Shown here piece after piece: positions 11,601 to 20,814 of a DNA stretch of 64,000 nt. The notes under the pieces were generated by a model. That model saw only the letters and a program-made list of their open reading frames with translations. It ran no database searches and was not told the origin of the DNA. The translations under genes and the position numbers were made by a program. The stretch lies in assembly GCF_039555335.1 (NCBI RefSeq), contig NC_092647.1, forward strand, positions 7,637,959 to 7,701,958. Reading direction: 5' to 3'. Within the stretch, counting starts at the first letter, position 1. Every line of letters begins with the position of its first letter. This DNA is from Amphiura filiformis. Taxonomy: Eukaryota > Echinodermata > Ophiuroidea > Amphilepidida > Amphiuridae.

Positions 11601-14600
11601 GGTAAAAGATGCCACATTTATCTGTTTATGTGTTTATTGTCAATTCATGTTTTACTTTTCTTTTTTCATGTGCTGATTATAGAAGAAATCAAAATTCAGG
11701 TAAGAAAACTGATCTTATTTCTTAAAACCTCGAATCAAATCGAATATAATTAAGATTAAGATTCTGACAATGACAATTTTGATCTGGAAAAATAATCTGG
11801 AATCAGATTAGCTCTTTTTTGATCCGGATTTAGATCAATTGGATCTGAGGTTCTATTCTAATTTAAGTTAGTGATATATTTAACCTGCATAATAATGATA
11901 ATGTAGGCCTATATATTAATTCACATGTACCCATGATTTGAACATTTTGTTTGCTGTTTCGTGATTGTTTTTGTTCTTGTTCTTCTTTTATGCAGTCAGT
12001 TTATCTCTTTCATGATGAGAGTATGTTGCCTTGGACATGTTGGAGAAGAGAATGACGACAAAGTTGAGGTAGGCCAATCCTTTCCTGAATACACTCACTC
12101 ACCCATTCACTCACTCACTCACTCACTCACTCACTCACTCACTCACTCACTCACTCACTCACTCCTCACTCACTCACTCACTCACTCACTCACTCACTCA
12201 CTCACTCACTCACTCACCACCTCACTCACTCACTCACTCACTCACTCACTCACTCACTCACTCACCACCACCCCCACTCACTCACTCCTCCTCACTCACT
12301 CACTCACTCACTCACTCACTCACTCACTCACTCACTCACCCCTCACTCACTCACTCACTCCTCACTCATACTCCCCCCACCCCCACTCACTCACCCCTCA
12401 CAGCTCTCACTCACCCCTCACTTTCCTGCAGGACGTTGATGATGTCAAAGAAATGGAGCTAATGAAGAGCTGTATGAAACACATTGAGCTCAAAGGTAAG
12501 AACGGAAAATTAAATTGGTAGGGCCTACCTTGAAAAACCTATAAATATAATAGGCTTTCTCTTTGAGTTCTGAAAAAAACCACGTCTGATTTTATGGTTC
12601 ATCCATCAGGAAGATGTCAATATTATGATTTGAGTCAACAACATTTCTTCAGATCAGATCTTCGAATAAATGGTTACAATAATTAAAACTGGGGATCCCC
12701 GGTTTTATTCGCAAATTCCTTCATAGAGCGCCACAGTTAAACCTAGGAATAGCCGCTTAAACAAATGTTAAAGGCGGCTAAGAGAGGTTCCCATTAATTT
12801 TACATCATTATTTTAACTTAAAACCTCTTTGTAACTTTTACTAATATTATGTAATAATTATGGCAAGAATGAAAAAAATTAAAATTTGACCGAAATCATA
12901 GAATTCCCTAACATTTTGACTCAATGCATTTTCATAGGCACCTATGTGCTGATTACAAATCTGAAATTGGTTTGAACATAATTATGGGAAAAATGTCTAC
13001 TATTTAGTAGGCCTAGTGAAAATTGAGTTTTAGCGATATTTTACCATTATGAAATATTATTTGTAGTTAATATTTTGAAAATACTGTCATATTTGGCATC
13101 AATGTTGCTGTAAGTCTGATTCCGTTTTATCAGCACAGAAGAAAATACAATACCAAAACACCGACATTCTATAAACGAATTCTATCCCGACGCGTGATAA
13201 ATCTTAATCATAAAAAATAACTCAGATATCATAAAAGAGAAGTTATGATAGCATGCACATCTTATTGCCAAAATGAAAACCCCATCGCATTGATCTTATT
13301 TTCAGGTCTCGATGTTGAAGGCCTATACAGGGTATCGGGTTTAAGCAGGGACGTTACCAAGTTAGTAGAAGGTAAGCCTATCGTTTATACCTGGTAGAGG
13401 TGGATTTCAGAATTTTGTTCATTTTGGTTATAATGATATAGATAAACTTACTTCTACTTTTGCTAATTTTAAAAAAGCCATAATTAATTTTTGATATCAG
13501 CAGATTTCTTGATGACAATGGTATTGATAAAATACCAGCTATCTAGCACCTATGAGAATTGATAAAGTAGCTAACTGCAGCTGATACTGGTATTGGTGAA
13601 GCTATTTACTGCTGATAGTGGTATTGATCATGAAGTTGCTATCTACTGCTGATAGGTGTATTGATGAAGTATAGGGTCCACAAGTTATATGTTCCCCCCT
13701 AAATACTTTTTAGAATAAATCGAAATATATTTGAAGAAATGCAAACATGTAAAATGTCCAAATTATAGCGTCACACGTCATTGCGTTCAGTCACAATGGT
13801 TCATTGTGTAAAAAAACCCCGTTTTAAACAGTGCTAAAAGTTGCATCTGAGTCCATAGGATTCAACTCTCAAACAATACAGTCAGCCATGTCTATTCATG
13901 TGTTTGTTAAAGAACCCTGACTGCAATGCACTCAGGTGCAACTTTTAAAACGGCCTTTTTTTCTTACACAATTAACCATTGTGATTGAACGCAATGATGT
14001 GTGACGCTACAAATTGGTCCACATATGCAAAACCAATAGGGCTATACATACCTTTTTACATTTCGTAAAATATTTTTTGACTAATTTTAAAAAGTGTTAG
14101 GGAGAACTTAGGTAGAACCTATAGCTATCTACTGCTCGTTGATAGTGGTGTTGATGATATAGCTATCTACTGCTGATAGAAGTATTGATGAAGTAGCTAT
14201 CTACTGCTGATAGTGGTATTGATGAATGAGCTATCTACAGCTGAAAGTGGTATTGATGAAGTAGCTATCTACTGCTGATAGTGGTATTGATGAAGTAGCT
14301 ATTTACTGCTGATAGTGGTTTTGATAAAGTAGCCTTCTTCTGCTGATAGTGGTATTGATAAAGTAGCTATCTACTGTTCAGTGATAGTGGTATTGATGAT
14401 TTATCTACTGACGATAGTGGTATTGGTGAAGAAGCTTTCTACTGCTGACAGTGGTATTGATAAATCTACTGCTGATAGTGGTATTGATGAAGTAGTTATC
14501 TATACTGACGATAGTGAGTTGATAAAGTAGCTATTTACTACTGCTAGTGGTATTGATGAAGTAGCTATCTACTGCTGATAGTGGTATTGATGAAGTAGCT

Positions 14601-17454
14601 ATTTACTGCTGATAGTGGTATTGATGAAGTAACTATCTCTTGCTGATAGTGATATTGATGAATTAATTATTTACTGCTGATAGTGGTATTAATGAAGTAG
14701 CTATCTACTGACGATAGTGATATTGGTGAAGTAGCTTTTTACTGCTGACAGTGGTATTGATAAAGGAGCTATCTACTGCTGATAGTGGTATTGATGAAGA
14801 AGCTATCTACTGCTGATAGTGGTATTAATGAAGTAGCTATCTATACTAACGATAGTGAATTGATGAAGTAGCGATCTACTACTGATATGTGTATTGATGA
14901 AGCAGCTATCTACTGACGATAGTGGTATTGGTGAAGTAGCTTTTTACTGCTGACAGTGGTATTGATAAAGGAGCTATCTACTGCTGATAGTGGTATTGAT
15001 GAAGAAGCTATCTACTGCTGATAGTGGTATTAATGAAGTAGCTATCTATACTAACGATAGTGAATTGATGAAGTAGCGATCTACTACTGATATGTGTATT
15101 GATGAAGTAGCTGTCTACTACCGTACTGATATGTGTTTTTATGAAGTGACTATCTACTGGCGATATGCGTATTGATGAAGTAGATATCTACTTCTGACGT
15201 GAATTGATGAAGTAGCTATCTACTGTTGATGTTGTTGGTGGTGAAGTAGCTATCTACTACTAATATTTGTAAGGACAGATAAAGTACTCTACGGCGTATG
15301 TTTTGATTAAATACCTGCTGATATCTATGTTGACAAAGTTTAATATTAATTTTAGTATTAATATTGGCTATAAACGAATACCTAATTTAATTAAGCATAG
15401 TTTTTGTCAATATTTTAACAGGTGAAATTGAGCTACAGGCAACAAAAATCCACGTGATTACAACCACTACCAAAAAACTAGTACGACGCAGAAAGAAGCC
15501 AATTCTCCCGAAGAGAATGCAAAAGGCTATAGAAAAGCATTTCAAAGGTACGATTCAATTTTCTTATTTATATATTTATTTATTTATTTATTTACACGAA
15601 AAAAGTTATCACAAACTGCTGTAATTAATTAATTAATTAATTAATTAATTAATTAATTAATTCATTCATTCATTAATTATTTAATTAATTAATTAATTAA
15701 TTAATTAATTAATTAATTAATTAATTAATTAATTAATTAATTAATTAATTCATTAATTATTTTATTTATTTACTTATTTATTTATATTATTATTAGTGAA
15801 ATTACCACTTATTACTTATTTATTTATTTATTTATTTATTTATATTTTACAATCTTGGTTAATATTATTTAAACTGAAATCAACGAAAACCGATGTATGT
15901 AGACAGCATGAACTCGTTTACCGAACAGACACCATTGATTATTTATTTACTTATTTATTTATTTATTTATTTATATTTTACAATCTTGGTTAATATTATT
16001 TAAACTGAAATCAACGAAAACCGATGTATGTAGACAGCATGAACTCGTTCACCGAACAGACACCATTGATAATTCACTGAATTTTCATTTTACATTTTCT
16101 TTTCGTTTACTTTTAACATCTTTAGCAAACAAAACCTACAACCTTGAATTTGCTAAAGAGTGTTTAGAATCCCTAACCGATACCACATTCAATGATATAA
16201 TTCAACATTTGTACAGGTGAGTTTCTCCATAATTCTATCAAAATTGAGAATAATGGCATTATTTAGCAGTTCAGCTTTACTTGTCTTTTAAGACATTAGG
16301 ATATTAAAATATCTGAGTGCATCTGTGCAACCGCTAGGTCATGCTCTTTGACCCGCCTTATTGTTAAACACATAATAGTCAGTTATTGTAAATATTTAAG
16401 CGATACAACTTAAATTCGTCATTTTTTCTTCATTTCAGAGTCTCTCAACACAGCACCAAAAACCTGATGACCCCCGGCAACCTATCAACGTGTTTCTCAC
16501 CCAGCCTCACACACGCCCACACCCCAGACACACTAATGCCACTAACCCATTTTATCACATTTTGTATTATCAACGCCCCTTCACTTTACCCCGATATTAA
16601 TTTTAAACCCCCTGTTAATTATTGTAGATGGATTCTTAAACGCCCCGACACATACCCTATTTGTTATTATCCTTAGTTCAAATGTCCCACCGTCACCAAT
16701 AATGAATTTGTATAATTGTTTTCGTTTTTATACATTTGGGTAATACATGTATCATGAAAATCCAACATGCTATAATAGTTAGGCCTACCCAAATATTAAG
16801 TTCTCATTGTCCTTTTCACTGCTCGTAATAGCATCCAAATATGCCTATGGTACTTTTAACCGTTGTTAATCTAACATTTATAATAAGGGCATTATGGCAA
16901 TTTCCCATAGCAAATTCTGAGAAAAGTTCTCCTAACCCACCAAAAAGCAATTTTATAGTTTGAATTTCCCATAAAAATTGAGCTTTCCAGCACCAGTACA
17001 ATTATGATAACGGGTGTAACCATGGTAACGGGATTATGTCAACCATTTTCACATTTTAATCATATCTCTAGTTGTTTATCAACCATAACTAAGATGTCCA
17101 AATGTAGAAAATCCCGCTTTTAAAAGAGCATTTCGTGATCCACAGCAGCATCATCCCCCATTTTTCTCAAACAAAGTTGAGATTTTTTATATCACTGGAT
17201 TTCTCTCGCTACATATGTTTATGTACAAAAAATTGCTTGCAGATCAATTCGTTTAACAAAGGTATCGTGAAATTTGAATTTCGTTCTGCTATACCAGAAC
17301 AAAATTACAACACATTGTCTATGGAGCAGCAAACGCAAAATCGGAATCAACTGAAATTTTGGGAATAAGCTTTTTTCGTGGATATCTACTGAAAAATGTC
17401 ATAAAAAGATTATGCTAGGATCACGAAATACTTCTTTAAGACCAAGACTAGAGA

Positions 17455-17488
<34 letters not shown>

Positions 17489-18501
17489 ATGTGTAGTGGT
17501 ATATGACTTAGTAGCAGCCTCAAAGTGGTGACTGTTGAATGTACGCCCGGTTGAATTTTCAACATTGAACCACAGTGGGTGACATTTCAAAACTTTATTA
17601 ATAAAAAGCTAAGATACGTGCATCCAACTATTTATCTCTAGCTCTTAACCATGCATACTGACACATCATGCGCTAAACCTGGGAAAACATAAAATAATTG
17701 TCTAGTCACTTTGAATTCTTGACATACATGTTAGATTGCATGTTGGTTTTTGTGTGATATTACCTATGTCGATGTTGTACACCATGTGTGCACTGAAATA
17801 TTCATTTTCCAAATATCATTTTCATTAATATTGTATGTATTTATCATGTTATTAAAAAAATGTTATAAAACAATGTACTGTAATAAAAATTATATAAAAA
17901 ATATAATTGACAATAATTGTGCCATTCTCATTGTGTAGGATTGCGCATGAACATCCAAGTGTAAGAAATAAACACCAAGCTCCGATTTCTCGAAGCTTGG
18001 CTAGTGGTCAGGCTTCCTAAGCCGCCAGGCTTAAATTCAATATACCAGTGCTTACAATTTTACATCGTACATCATCAAGAAAGATTAATCAATGAAATGG
18101 ATCCTCAGTAGTAGGGCTAGCTTGCTGGCTTAGGAAGCCTGATCACTAGCCAAGCTTTCAGAAATTGGATCCTAATGTCTGATTTTGATCAAGATTGCAA
18201 CCCGTCATACTTGAGAGCGTCAGGAGCATATCCCCATTTCAATAGAATCACCCAGGGATGAATAGTGATAACTTCGGGATCCTCACTAGTGGTTACTTTT
18301 TAACAAGCTACTGTGAATTTGATCAAACTTTGTAATAAACTCACCAGGCAGCATGTCACGCACCGTTTGTACTGGCAGAGGTATTATACTCCACCAAGCA
18401 TGGTAATAACCTCGTATGGAATCCTCTGTAGTCAAATCTTTAGATACTAGAAATGTCTCGGTAGCGAGAATAAGACTCGCCAAAACAAAGAGACATTTCA
18501 T
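5009..18501 (-). CDS. Acetoacetate decarboxylase-like secreted protein, two exons
   Basis: Joined coding exons 18501-18345 and 5661-5009 give 269 residues. Residues 1-18 are a hydrophobic signal peptide (MKCLFVLASLILA), so the product is probably secreted. Residues 37-53 (WWSIIPLPV...DMLPG) continue across the splice into SGFDLADV and FPAGQHPVFMEIGY. This is the layout of the acetoacetate decarboxylase superfamily N-terminus (small-domain LLP, then the GxHPV strand). Further on, VLYLPTFLLAESSRLSYNLN occupies the place where enzymes of the family carry the substrate-pocket strand with the Schiff-base lysine. I see no lysine there, so decarboxylase activity is doubtful. Splice phases match (phase 1, G|GT) with donor GTGAGT and acceptor TTTCAG. 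The start was chosen at the second in-frame ATG because it heads the signal peptide; another ATG lies eight codons upstream. The 12.7-kb intron contains the whole antisense RhoGAP gene. The family call is from motif memory, not a search. Confidence 0.62.
5728..5818. repeat. CT-rich low-complexity tract
   Basis: About 90 bases almost purely of C and T, with runs such as 'ctctctctctc'. It lies 70 bp upstream of the exon 2 acceptor of the minus-strand gene, where it reads as purine-rich, so it is not the polypyrimidine tract itself. Confidence 0.8.
5964..7318. mobile_element. Non-autonomous TIR element, TA-flanked (Tc1/mariner-like)
   Basis: Ends 'CGAGGGGCAGTCAGTATG' and its reverse complement are each bordered by TA (5962-5963, 7319-7320). 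The inverted repeats extend about 180 bp inward on both sides ('tttaagagttg', 'atgacgtca', 'gtttatgtaa', 'gattacgtaacagcattagc'). The middle 6140-7140 shows no transposase. TA borders fit a Tc1/mariner target duplication. Flanking 'taatttctcta' is itself inverted on the far side, so the element may sit inside an older palindrome. Confidence 0.75.
7644..8620. mobile_element. 977-bp inverted-repeat element, TA-flanked
   Basis: Starts 'CAGACTTGACATTTAATATG' and ends with its reverse complement; both ends abut TA. Homology between the two arms continues, imperfectly, almost to the centre (for example 'gtgtcgggagatggtgt' against 'acaccatctcccgacat', and 'aaaatggcgga' against 'tcgccatttt'). No intact transposase is present. 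Probably an old Tc1/mariner-type foldback. Confidence 0.72.
8623..9185. repeat. Minisatellite rich in AAACCTGGTTTTTC palindromic words
   Basis: The motif 'aacctggtttttc' and its complement 'gaaaaaccaggt' alternate with 'gataaac' and 'gattgtcat' through the whole block at irregular spacing of 18-40 bp. Read on the minus strand it gives KPGFS-like peptide repeats that are only an echo of the DNA repeat. It ends 50 bp before the CpG-rich region upstream of the RhoGAP gene. Confidence 0.75.
9235..9480 (+). promoter_or_regulatory. CpG-rich putative promoter/5' UTR of RhoGAP gene
   Basis: I count 18 CpG dinucleotides in 9241-9420, in marked contrast to the AT-rich, CpG-poor surroundings. The block lies directly before the first candidate ATG at 9490. 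No TATA box is evident. The role is inferred from composition and position only. Confidence 0.45.
9490..9525 (+). CDS. RhoGAP gene, tentative exon 1
   Basis: ATG with A at -3, twelve codons (MTKRNGRMEKKE), then donor GTAAGA. It follows the CpG-rich block. It is supported only by phase agreement and context. Confidence 0.38.
9490..16676 (+). CDS. Small RhoGAP-domain protein, chimaerin-like
   Basis: Proposed exons 9490-9525, 11683-11699, 11996-12068, 12432-12495, 13306-13371, 15422-15547, 16126-16216 and 16439-16676 give 236 residues. All junctions are GT/AG and phases agree. The RhoGAP domain fills residues ~45-215. It begins CMKHIELKGLDVEGLYRVSG, where R72 is the arginine finger that stabilises Rho-GTPase GTP hydrolysis. 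A middle segment (TTTTKKLVRRRKKPIL) corresponds to the usual 'ALKxYLRxLPxPL' helix but is strongly basic. VSQHSTKNLMTPGNLSTCFS matches the 'NxMtxxNLaivFgPtL' helix, and ITFCIINAPSLYPD fits the last helix. Opening words resemble chimaerin RhoGAPs, but no C1 or SH2 domain is seen, so it would be a stand-alone GAP. The two N-terminal exons are tentative. The gene lies inside the intron of the minus-strand ADC-like gene. Catalysis is plausible but not assured because the middle helix is divergent. Confidence 0.68.
10256..10436. mobile_element. hAT-like short element with 8-bp target duplication
   Basis: Begins 'agtggcagaaccagga', carries a G-run and ends '...tgtactgcccccaatag'. It is flanked by direct repeats TTAATCAC at 10248-10255 and 10437-10444 (identical over 11 bases if the neighbouring AG and G are counted). 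The 'cAGTGGCgnagCC' start and an 8-bp duplication fit a hAT-type MITE. Confidence 0.65.
10463..11520. mobile_element. 1,058-bp element with perfect 28-bp TIRs
   Basis: Bases 10463-10490 (starting CGCTCATTCTACAAAATC) are the exact reverse complement of 11493-11520. The interior holds the 14-mer GTAACGTAGCTCAC four times (10657-10670 inverted; 10791, 10952, 11142 direct). No transposase frame and no clear target duplication were found. It lies in the first intron of the RhoGAP gene. Confidence 0.75.
11683..11699 (+). CDS. RhoGAP gene, tentative 17-nt microexon
   Basis: Bounded by a pyrimidine-rich acceptor (ttttttcatgtgctgattatag) and donor GTAAGA. Including it makes exon 1 continue in frame into 11996. 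Skipping it requires the alternative acceptor at 12000 instead. Confidence 0.3.
11996..12068 (+). CDS. RhoGAP gene, exon 3
   Basis: Acceptor 'ttcttttatgcag' and donor GTAGGC. Encodes ...MMRVCCLGHVGEENDDKVE, ending in phase 0. A second in-frame acceptor, CAG at 11997-11999, would give a shorter exon from 12000. The peptide is not recognised. Confidence 0.5.
12092..12420 (+). repeat. (ACTC)n tetranucleotide microsatellite
   Basis: Nearly pure ACTC units broken by short 'cctc', 'accacc' and 'ccccca' interruptions. It fills almost the whole 363-bp intron between RhoGAP exons 3 and 4. In the exon frame it would read as a Thr-His-Ser-Leu polymer with no stop. Confidence 0.95.
12432..12495 (+). CDS. 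RhoGAP gene, exon 4 (domain start)
   Basis: Acceptor 'ctttcctgcag', donor GTAAGA. Encodes DVDDVKEMELMKSCMKHIELK plus one base of the following glycine codon. It is the first helix of the RhoGAP fold. Confidence 0.72.
13306..13371 (+). CDS. RhoGAP gene, exon 5 (arginine finger)
   Basis: Acceptor 'cttattttcag', donor GTAAGC. Encodes (G)LDVEGLYRVSGLSRDVTKLVE, the most diagnostic part of the domain, containing the catalytic arginine in the LYRVSG loop. Confidence 0.85.
13500..15275 (+). repeat. 34-bp minisatellite in RhoGAP intron
   Basis: The unit is about 34 bp with core 'ctatctactgctgatagtgg' followed by 'tattgatgaagtag'; CTATC and GATAG inside each unit are complementary. A short block (13500-13669) and a long block (14124-15275) are separated by an inverted-repeat insertion. 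In the long block a 204-bp segment (six units) starting at 14701 recurs at 14905, showing higher-order amplification. Confidence 0.85.
13670..14123. mobile_element. Inverted-repeat element inserted in the minisatellite
   Basis: Outer ends 'tatagggtccac' and 'gtagaacctata' are complementary with mismatches. Stronger inner arms pair 'gcgttcagtcacaatggttc' with 'aaccattgtgattgaacgca', and 'aaaagttgcatctgagt' with 'actcaggtgcaactttt'. It interrupts the 34-bp repeat array cleanly. No coding content. Confidence 0.65.
15422..15547 (+). CDS. RhoGAP gene, exon 6
   Basis: Acceptor 'atattttaacag', donor GTACGA. Encodes 41 whole codons including TTTTKKLVRRRKKPILPK, unusually basic where other RhoGAPs have a leucine-rich helix. 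Open in the frame set by exon 5. Confidence 0.75.
15571..15840. repeat. (TTTA)n and (TTAA)n microsatellites
   Basis: A TTTA tract (15571-15592), a long TTAA tract (15624-15750) with 'cattcatt' interruptions, then another TTTA tract. It lies in the intron between RhoGAP exons 6 and 7. Confidence 0.9.
15841..16075 (+). repeat. Direct duplication, offset ~131 bp
   Basis: The stretch 'tatattttacaatcttgg' through 'ccgaacagacaccattgat' occurs twice, starting at 15841 and 15972. The copies differ by one base ('gtttacc' against 'gttcacc'), so the duplication is recent. TTTA repeats border both copies. Confidence 0.85.
16126..16216 (+). CDS. RhoGAP gene, exon 7
   Basis: Acceptor 'ttaacatctttag', donor GTGAGT. 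Encodes NKTYNLEFAKECLESLT then DTTFNDIIQHLY, two helices of the domain. Phase 2 at the donor. Confidence 0.75.
16439..16676 (+). CDS. RhoGAP gene, terminal exon 8
   Basis: Acceptor 'cttcatttcag'. Encodes (R)VSQHSTKNLMTPGNLSTCFS, the conserved Asn-containing RhoGAP helix. A less conserved tail with a plausible last helix (ITFCIINAPSLYPD) follows, and the frame stops at TAG in 16674-16676. Confidence 0.75.
17449..17488. repeat. (GA)n microsatellite
   Basis: About 40 bases of GA dinucleotides with one 'gata' interruption, downstream of the RhoGAP stop. Confidence 0.95.
17600..17605 (+). promoter_or_regulatory. Candidate poly(A) signal for RhoGAP gene
   Basis: First AATAAA found downstream of the RhoGAP stop, about 920 bases away. 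The distance makes this uncertain. The interval 16677-17600 holds no other recognised feature besides the GA tract. Confidence 0.25.
17980..18172. mobile_element. 193-bp MITE with ~55-bp TIRs
   Basis: The left arm 'ctccgatttctcgaagcttg' continues 'gctagtggtcaggcttcctaagcc'. The right arm is its complement ('ggcttaggaagcctgatcac...caagctttcagaaattgga'). Short AT-rich centre, no frame. It sits 170 bp downstream of ADC-like exon 1, inside the intron. Confidence 0.75.
18345..18501 (-). CDS. ADC-like gene, coding exon 1
   Basis: Encodes residues 1-52 plus one base of codon 53: a signal peptide, then the start of the ADC-like fold (WWSIIPLPV). The donor at 18344 reads GTGAGT. There is a possible 5' UTR acceptor (TCTTACAG) about 100 bases upstream. 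Confidence 0.65.
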
Positions 18502-18683
18502 GGTTACTCCCTTGACATTAATCAACGAGCTTTAAATGGTCTTGAGAACTCAAAGCAAGAAAGTACACTGCTTAATAATTCTACTCTCTCCTGTAAGATT
18601 CCAGTATGTGTCAATAAATAAAACTGCAGATACAACCCTTTTACTTGTGAAGCAGGTGTTTGGAATCAGTCTGCTCCCATAAA

Positions 18684-18894
18684 ATTGGACTATTACCATT
18701 AAAACCCATACACCCCTAAGGAAGACATGACCTTAATCTCCCACACAGGGGGTATAGATTTCAAATGGAGTCATCCCTACAGGTAAGCCCATTTAAATTT
18801 CACACTCCCTGTGGAAGATTAAGATAATGTCTTCCATAGGGATGTATCATAATGGAATCCCGGGAATGGAATATTCAACTGGAATAGACCAATG
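18684..18894. mobile_element. MITE family B, copy
   Basis: Bounded by 'attggactatt' and 'ggaatagaccaat', with internal 'gaagacatgaccttaatctc', 'cacacaggggg' and 'gattaagataatgtcttcc'. The arms are complementary. The right arm carries a short extra stretch ('aatggaatcccggg'). It lies just upstream of the ADC-like gene. Confidence 0.8.
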
Positions 18895-20174
18895 CAGTAT
18901 CAGTCAATAACACAGCACACTACTTTTGTTTACAGGACTAAATCAATCCGCTCTGCAAGTAAAAACAAAGCATGAGCTTGTATTTAACAAGGCATATACT
19001 TCCTTTTACTTCGGCATGCACAACTGGTTCATTTGATGTTATCTGATAGTATCTGTGACAGCACAGTGACAGTTTATCATGAAGGTGAAAGTCCGTTCTG
19101 TTCATGTGTGTACATAAGCCGTCATCTTACATTGCAGCTGCATGCAAAGGTACAGCATGGAGTACCAGAGTATAGGACCTGTGCAGTAGTAGCATAGTAC
19201 TCATTGCCAAAACTTGTCAGCGCCAAAGCTGCTGCAGTAAAGGATTCTCAAGTAGCCCAATTTTTAAGCTTCCAAAAGCGACCAATGCCAGATATTTGGG
19301 CGGATTTATCCAAATTTAGAACACAAATCACTAAATTGGGCGGAAAAGCACTCGACTTAAAAACTTCTCGTACTTTTAAAATGGAAAGTTACAGACTAAA
19401 TTATAAATGGTTACAAAATTGCAATTTGGAGCTTGAGATACTCAAAACCTTTATAAATAGGCTAAATTGAAAGGAAAACACGTCTAATTACATAACTGCC
19501 GTGGCATGATACTAACAGAAGTAGCTCAATTTTAGGCAAGTAGCGGCATGGAATCTTGTAGTGTACTAGGTGCTAATAAACTTGTTAATATTCATTGCAT
19601 ATTTCACACAAGAAAGGATGACTCTCTGGAAAACAAAATTTTTAGAGTATCATAGGCCTATAAACAAATGAAACTAGAACTACTGTTAGCTGGAACTCAT
19701 TCCTTTAAGGCATGGGGAAAAATTACACAAAAATTGATATCATAATTGAGTTATGAGCTGGAATGCTATACACACTTTGAGTCAGAGAACAAACTGGCTA
19801 ACACACCCATATGATGATAACAAGTACTTTAATAGTTCATATCCTTTAGGATTTATACAAACTTTGTATGTATATAATAATGTGTGTGTAAGTTTGTATG
19901 TACCATGTACGTATTACCCCAGCAGACCCATAATCCAGACAAGCACTGTACAATGTTTCTCGCTATAAAAAAAGTCATAACAAAAACTGAGAGGAAAAGT
20001 CTAAAATTAGCAAAAATCCAGTATCATCATAGTCATACTTTTTTTTCATTTGTTTAATAAATACAATTTCTGTTTCATTACTCATAACCATACTTTGTAT
20101 TGTTTAATACATTTTTTTGATTTGCTTAATAAATACAATTTCTGTTTTAATATTCATAACCATACCTTGTATGT
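18895..20174. other. Intergenic, no gene recognised
   Basis: A plus-strand open frame of 88 codons at 19204-19470 resembles no family I know and has no splice or composition support. A near-duplicate of 'tttaataaatacaatttctg' occurs at 20050 and 20125. Confidence 0.35.
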
Positions 20175-20417
20175 ACCGTAGAAGTAGCGATATAACAGGC
20201 TTAATTACCATAGCGATAGGTGAAAACAAGTTTTGAATTTATTGACCTGCACTAGATGTATGCTGTAACTCTGCATTGATTATCAATTTATGATTGCAGT
20301 CACAAACACGACAGGTGATGAGGGCAGCCTACTTATAGTGCAGGGCAATACATTCAAAAATACTTGTTTTCCCCTATCGCTATGGTAATTAATCCCGTTA
20401 CATCACTACTTCTACAG
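20175..20417. mobile_element. 243-bp palindromic MITE
   Basis: The left arm 'gtagaagtagcgatataac' and 'taattaccatagcgatagg' pairs with the right arm 'cctatcgctatggtaatta' and 'catcactacttctac'. Non-coding centre. Superfamily undetermined. Confidence 0.75.
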
Positions 20418-20814
20418 CAAATTGTTCAGGAGAGTTGTTTGTGGGTCGATTTCATAAAGGCTTGCACTGCCCTGTTAGTACCCATGGCCTTTATAAATCC
20501 AATGCAAAGTTACAATGGATATGGAGTTATATAGGCCTACTTTTAGGCACTTCAGATGTTATTACAGTGAAAGTTTCATAACAAAAAGTAACCCGGTCTG
20601 ATGATTTTAGTTTGTGTTACCAGGTTTTATATAAACACATACCCAGGGGACTTAACTTTGTGTTAACAAATTTTATTACCTTTACGAAATTAGACCTTGT
20701 ACAGTCTTATATAAGCACACCAGTTTTACACAATCCTTCCAACTGGCATGCTTCAGCCATGTATATAGGGGTAGATAGCCTTGACACAGATAATCACATA
20801 AAGTAAAAAGTATA

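Noticed and set aside
11961..12521. A 186-codon open frame rich in Thr-His-Ser-Leu repeats
   Set aside because: As a continuous gene it is an artefact of the (ACTC)n microsatellite. I kept only its ends as RhoGAP exons 3 and 4 and noted the intron-retention possibility as a finding.
14124..15275. CRISPR-like array of 34-bp repeats
   Set aside because: Units are contiguous with no unique spacers, diverge gradually and lie in a eukaryotic intron; it is a minisatellite.
19204..19470. An 88-codon plus-strand frame
   Set aside because: It has methionine and lysine-rich text but no family resemblance, no nearby exons and no codon-use evidence.
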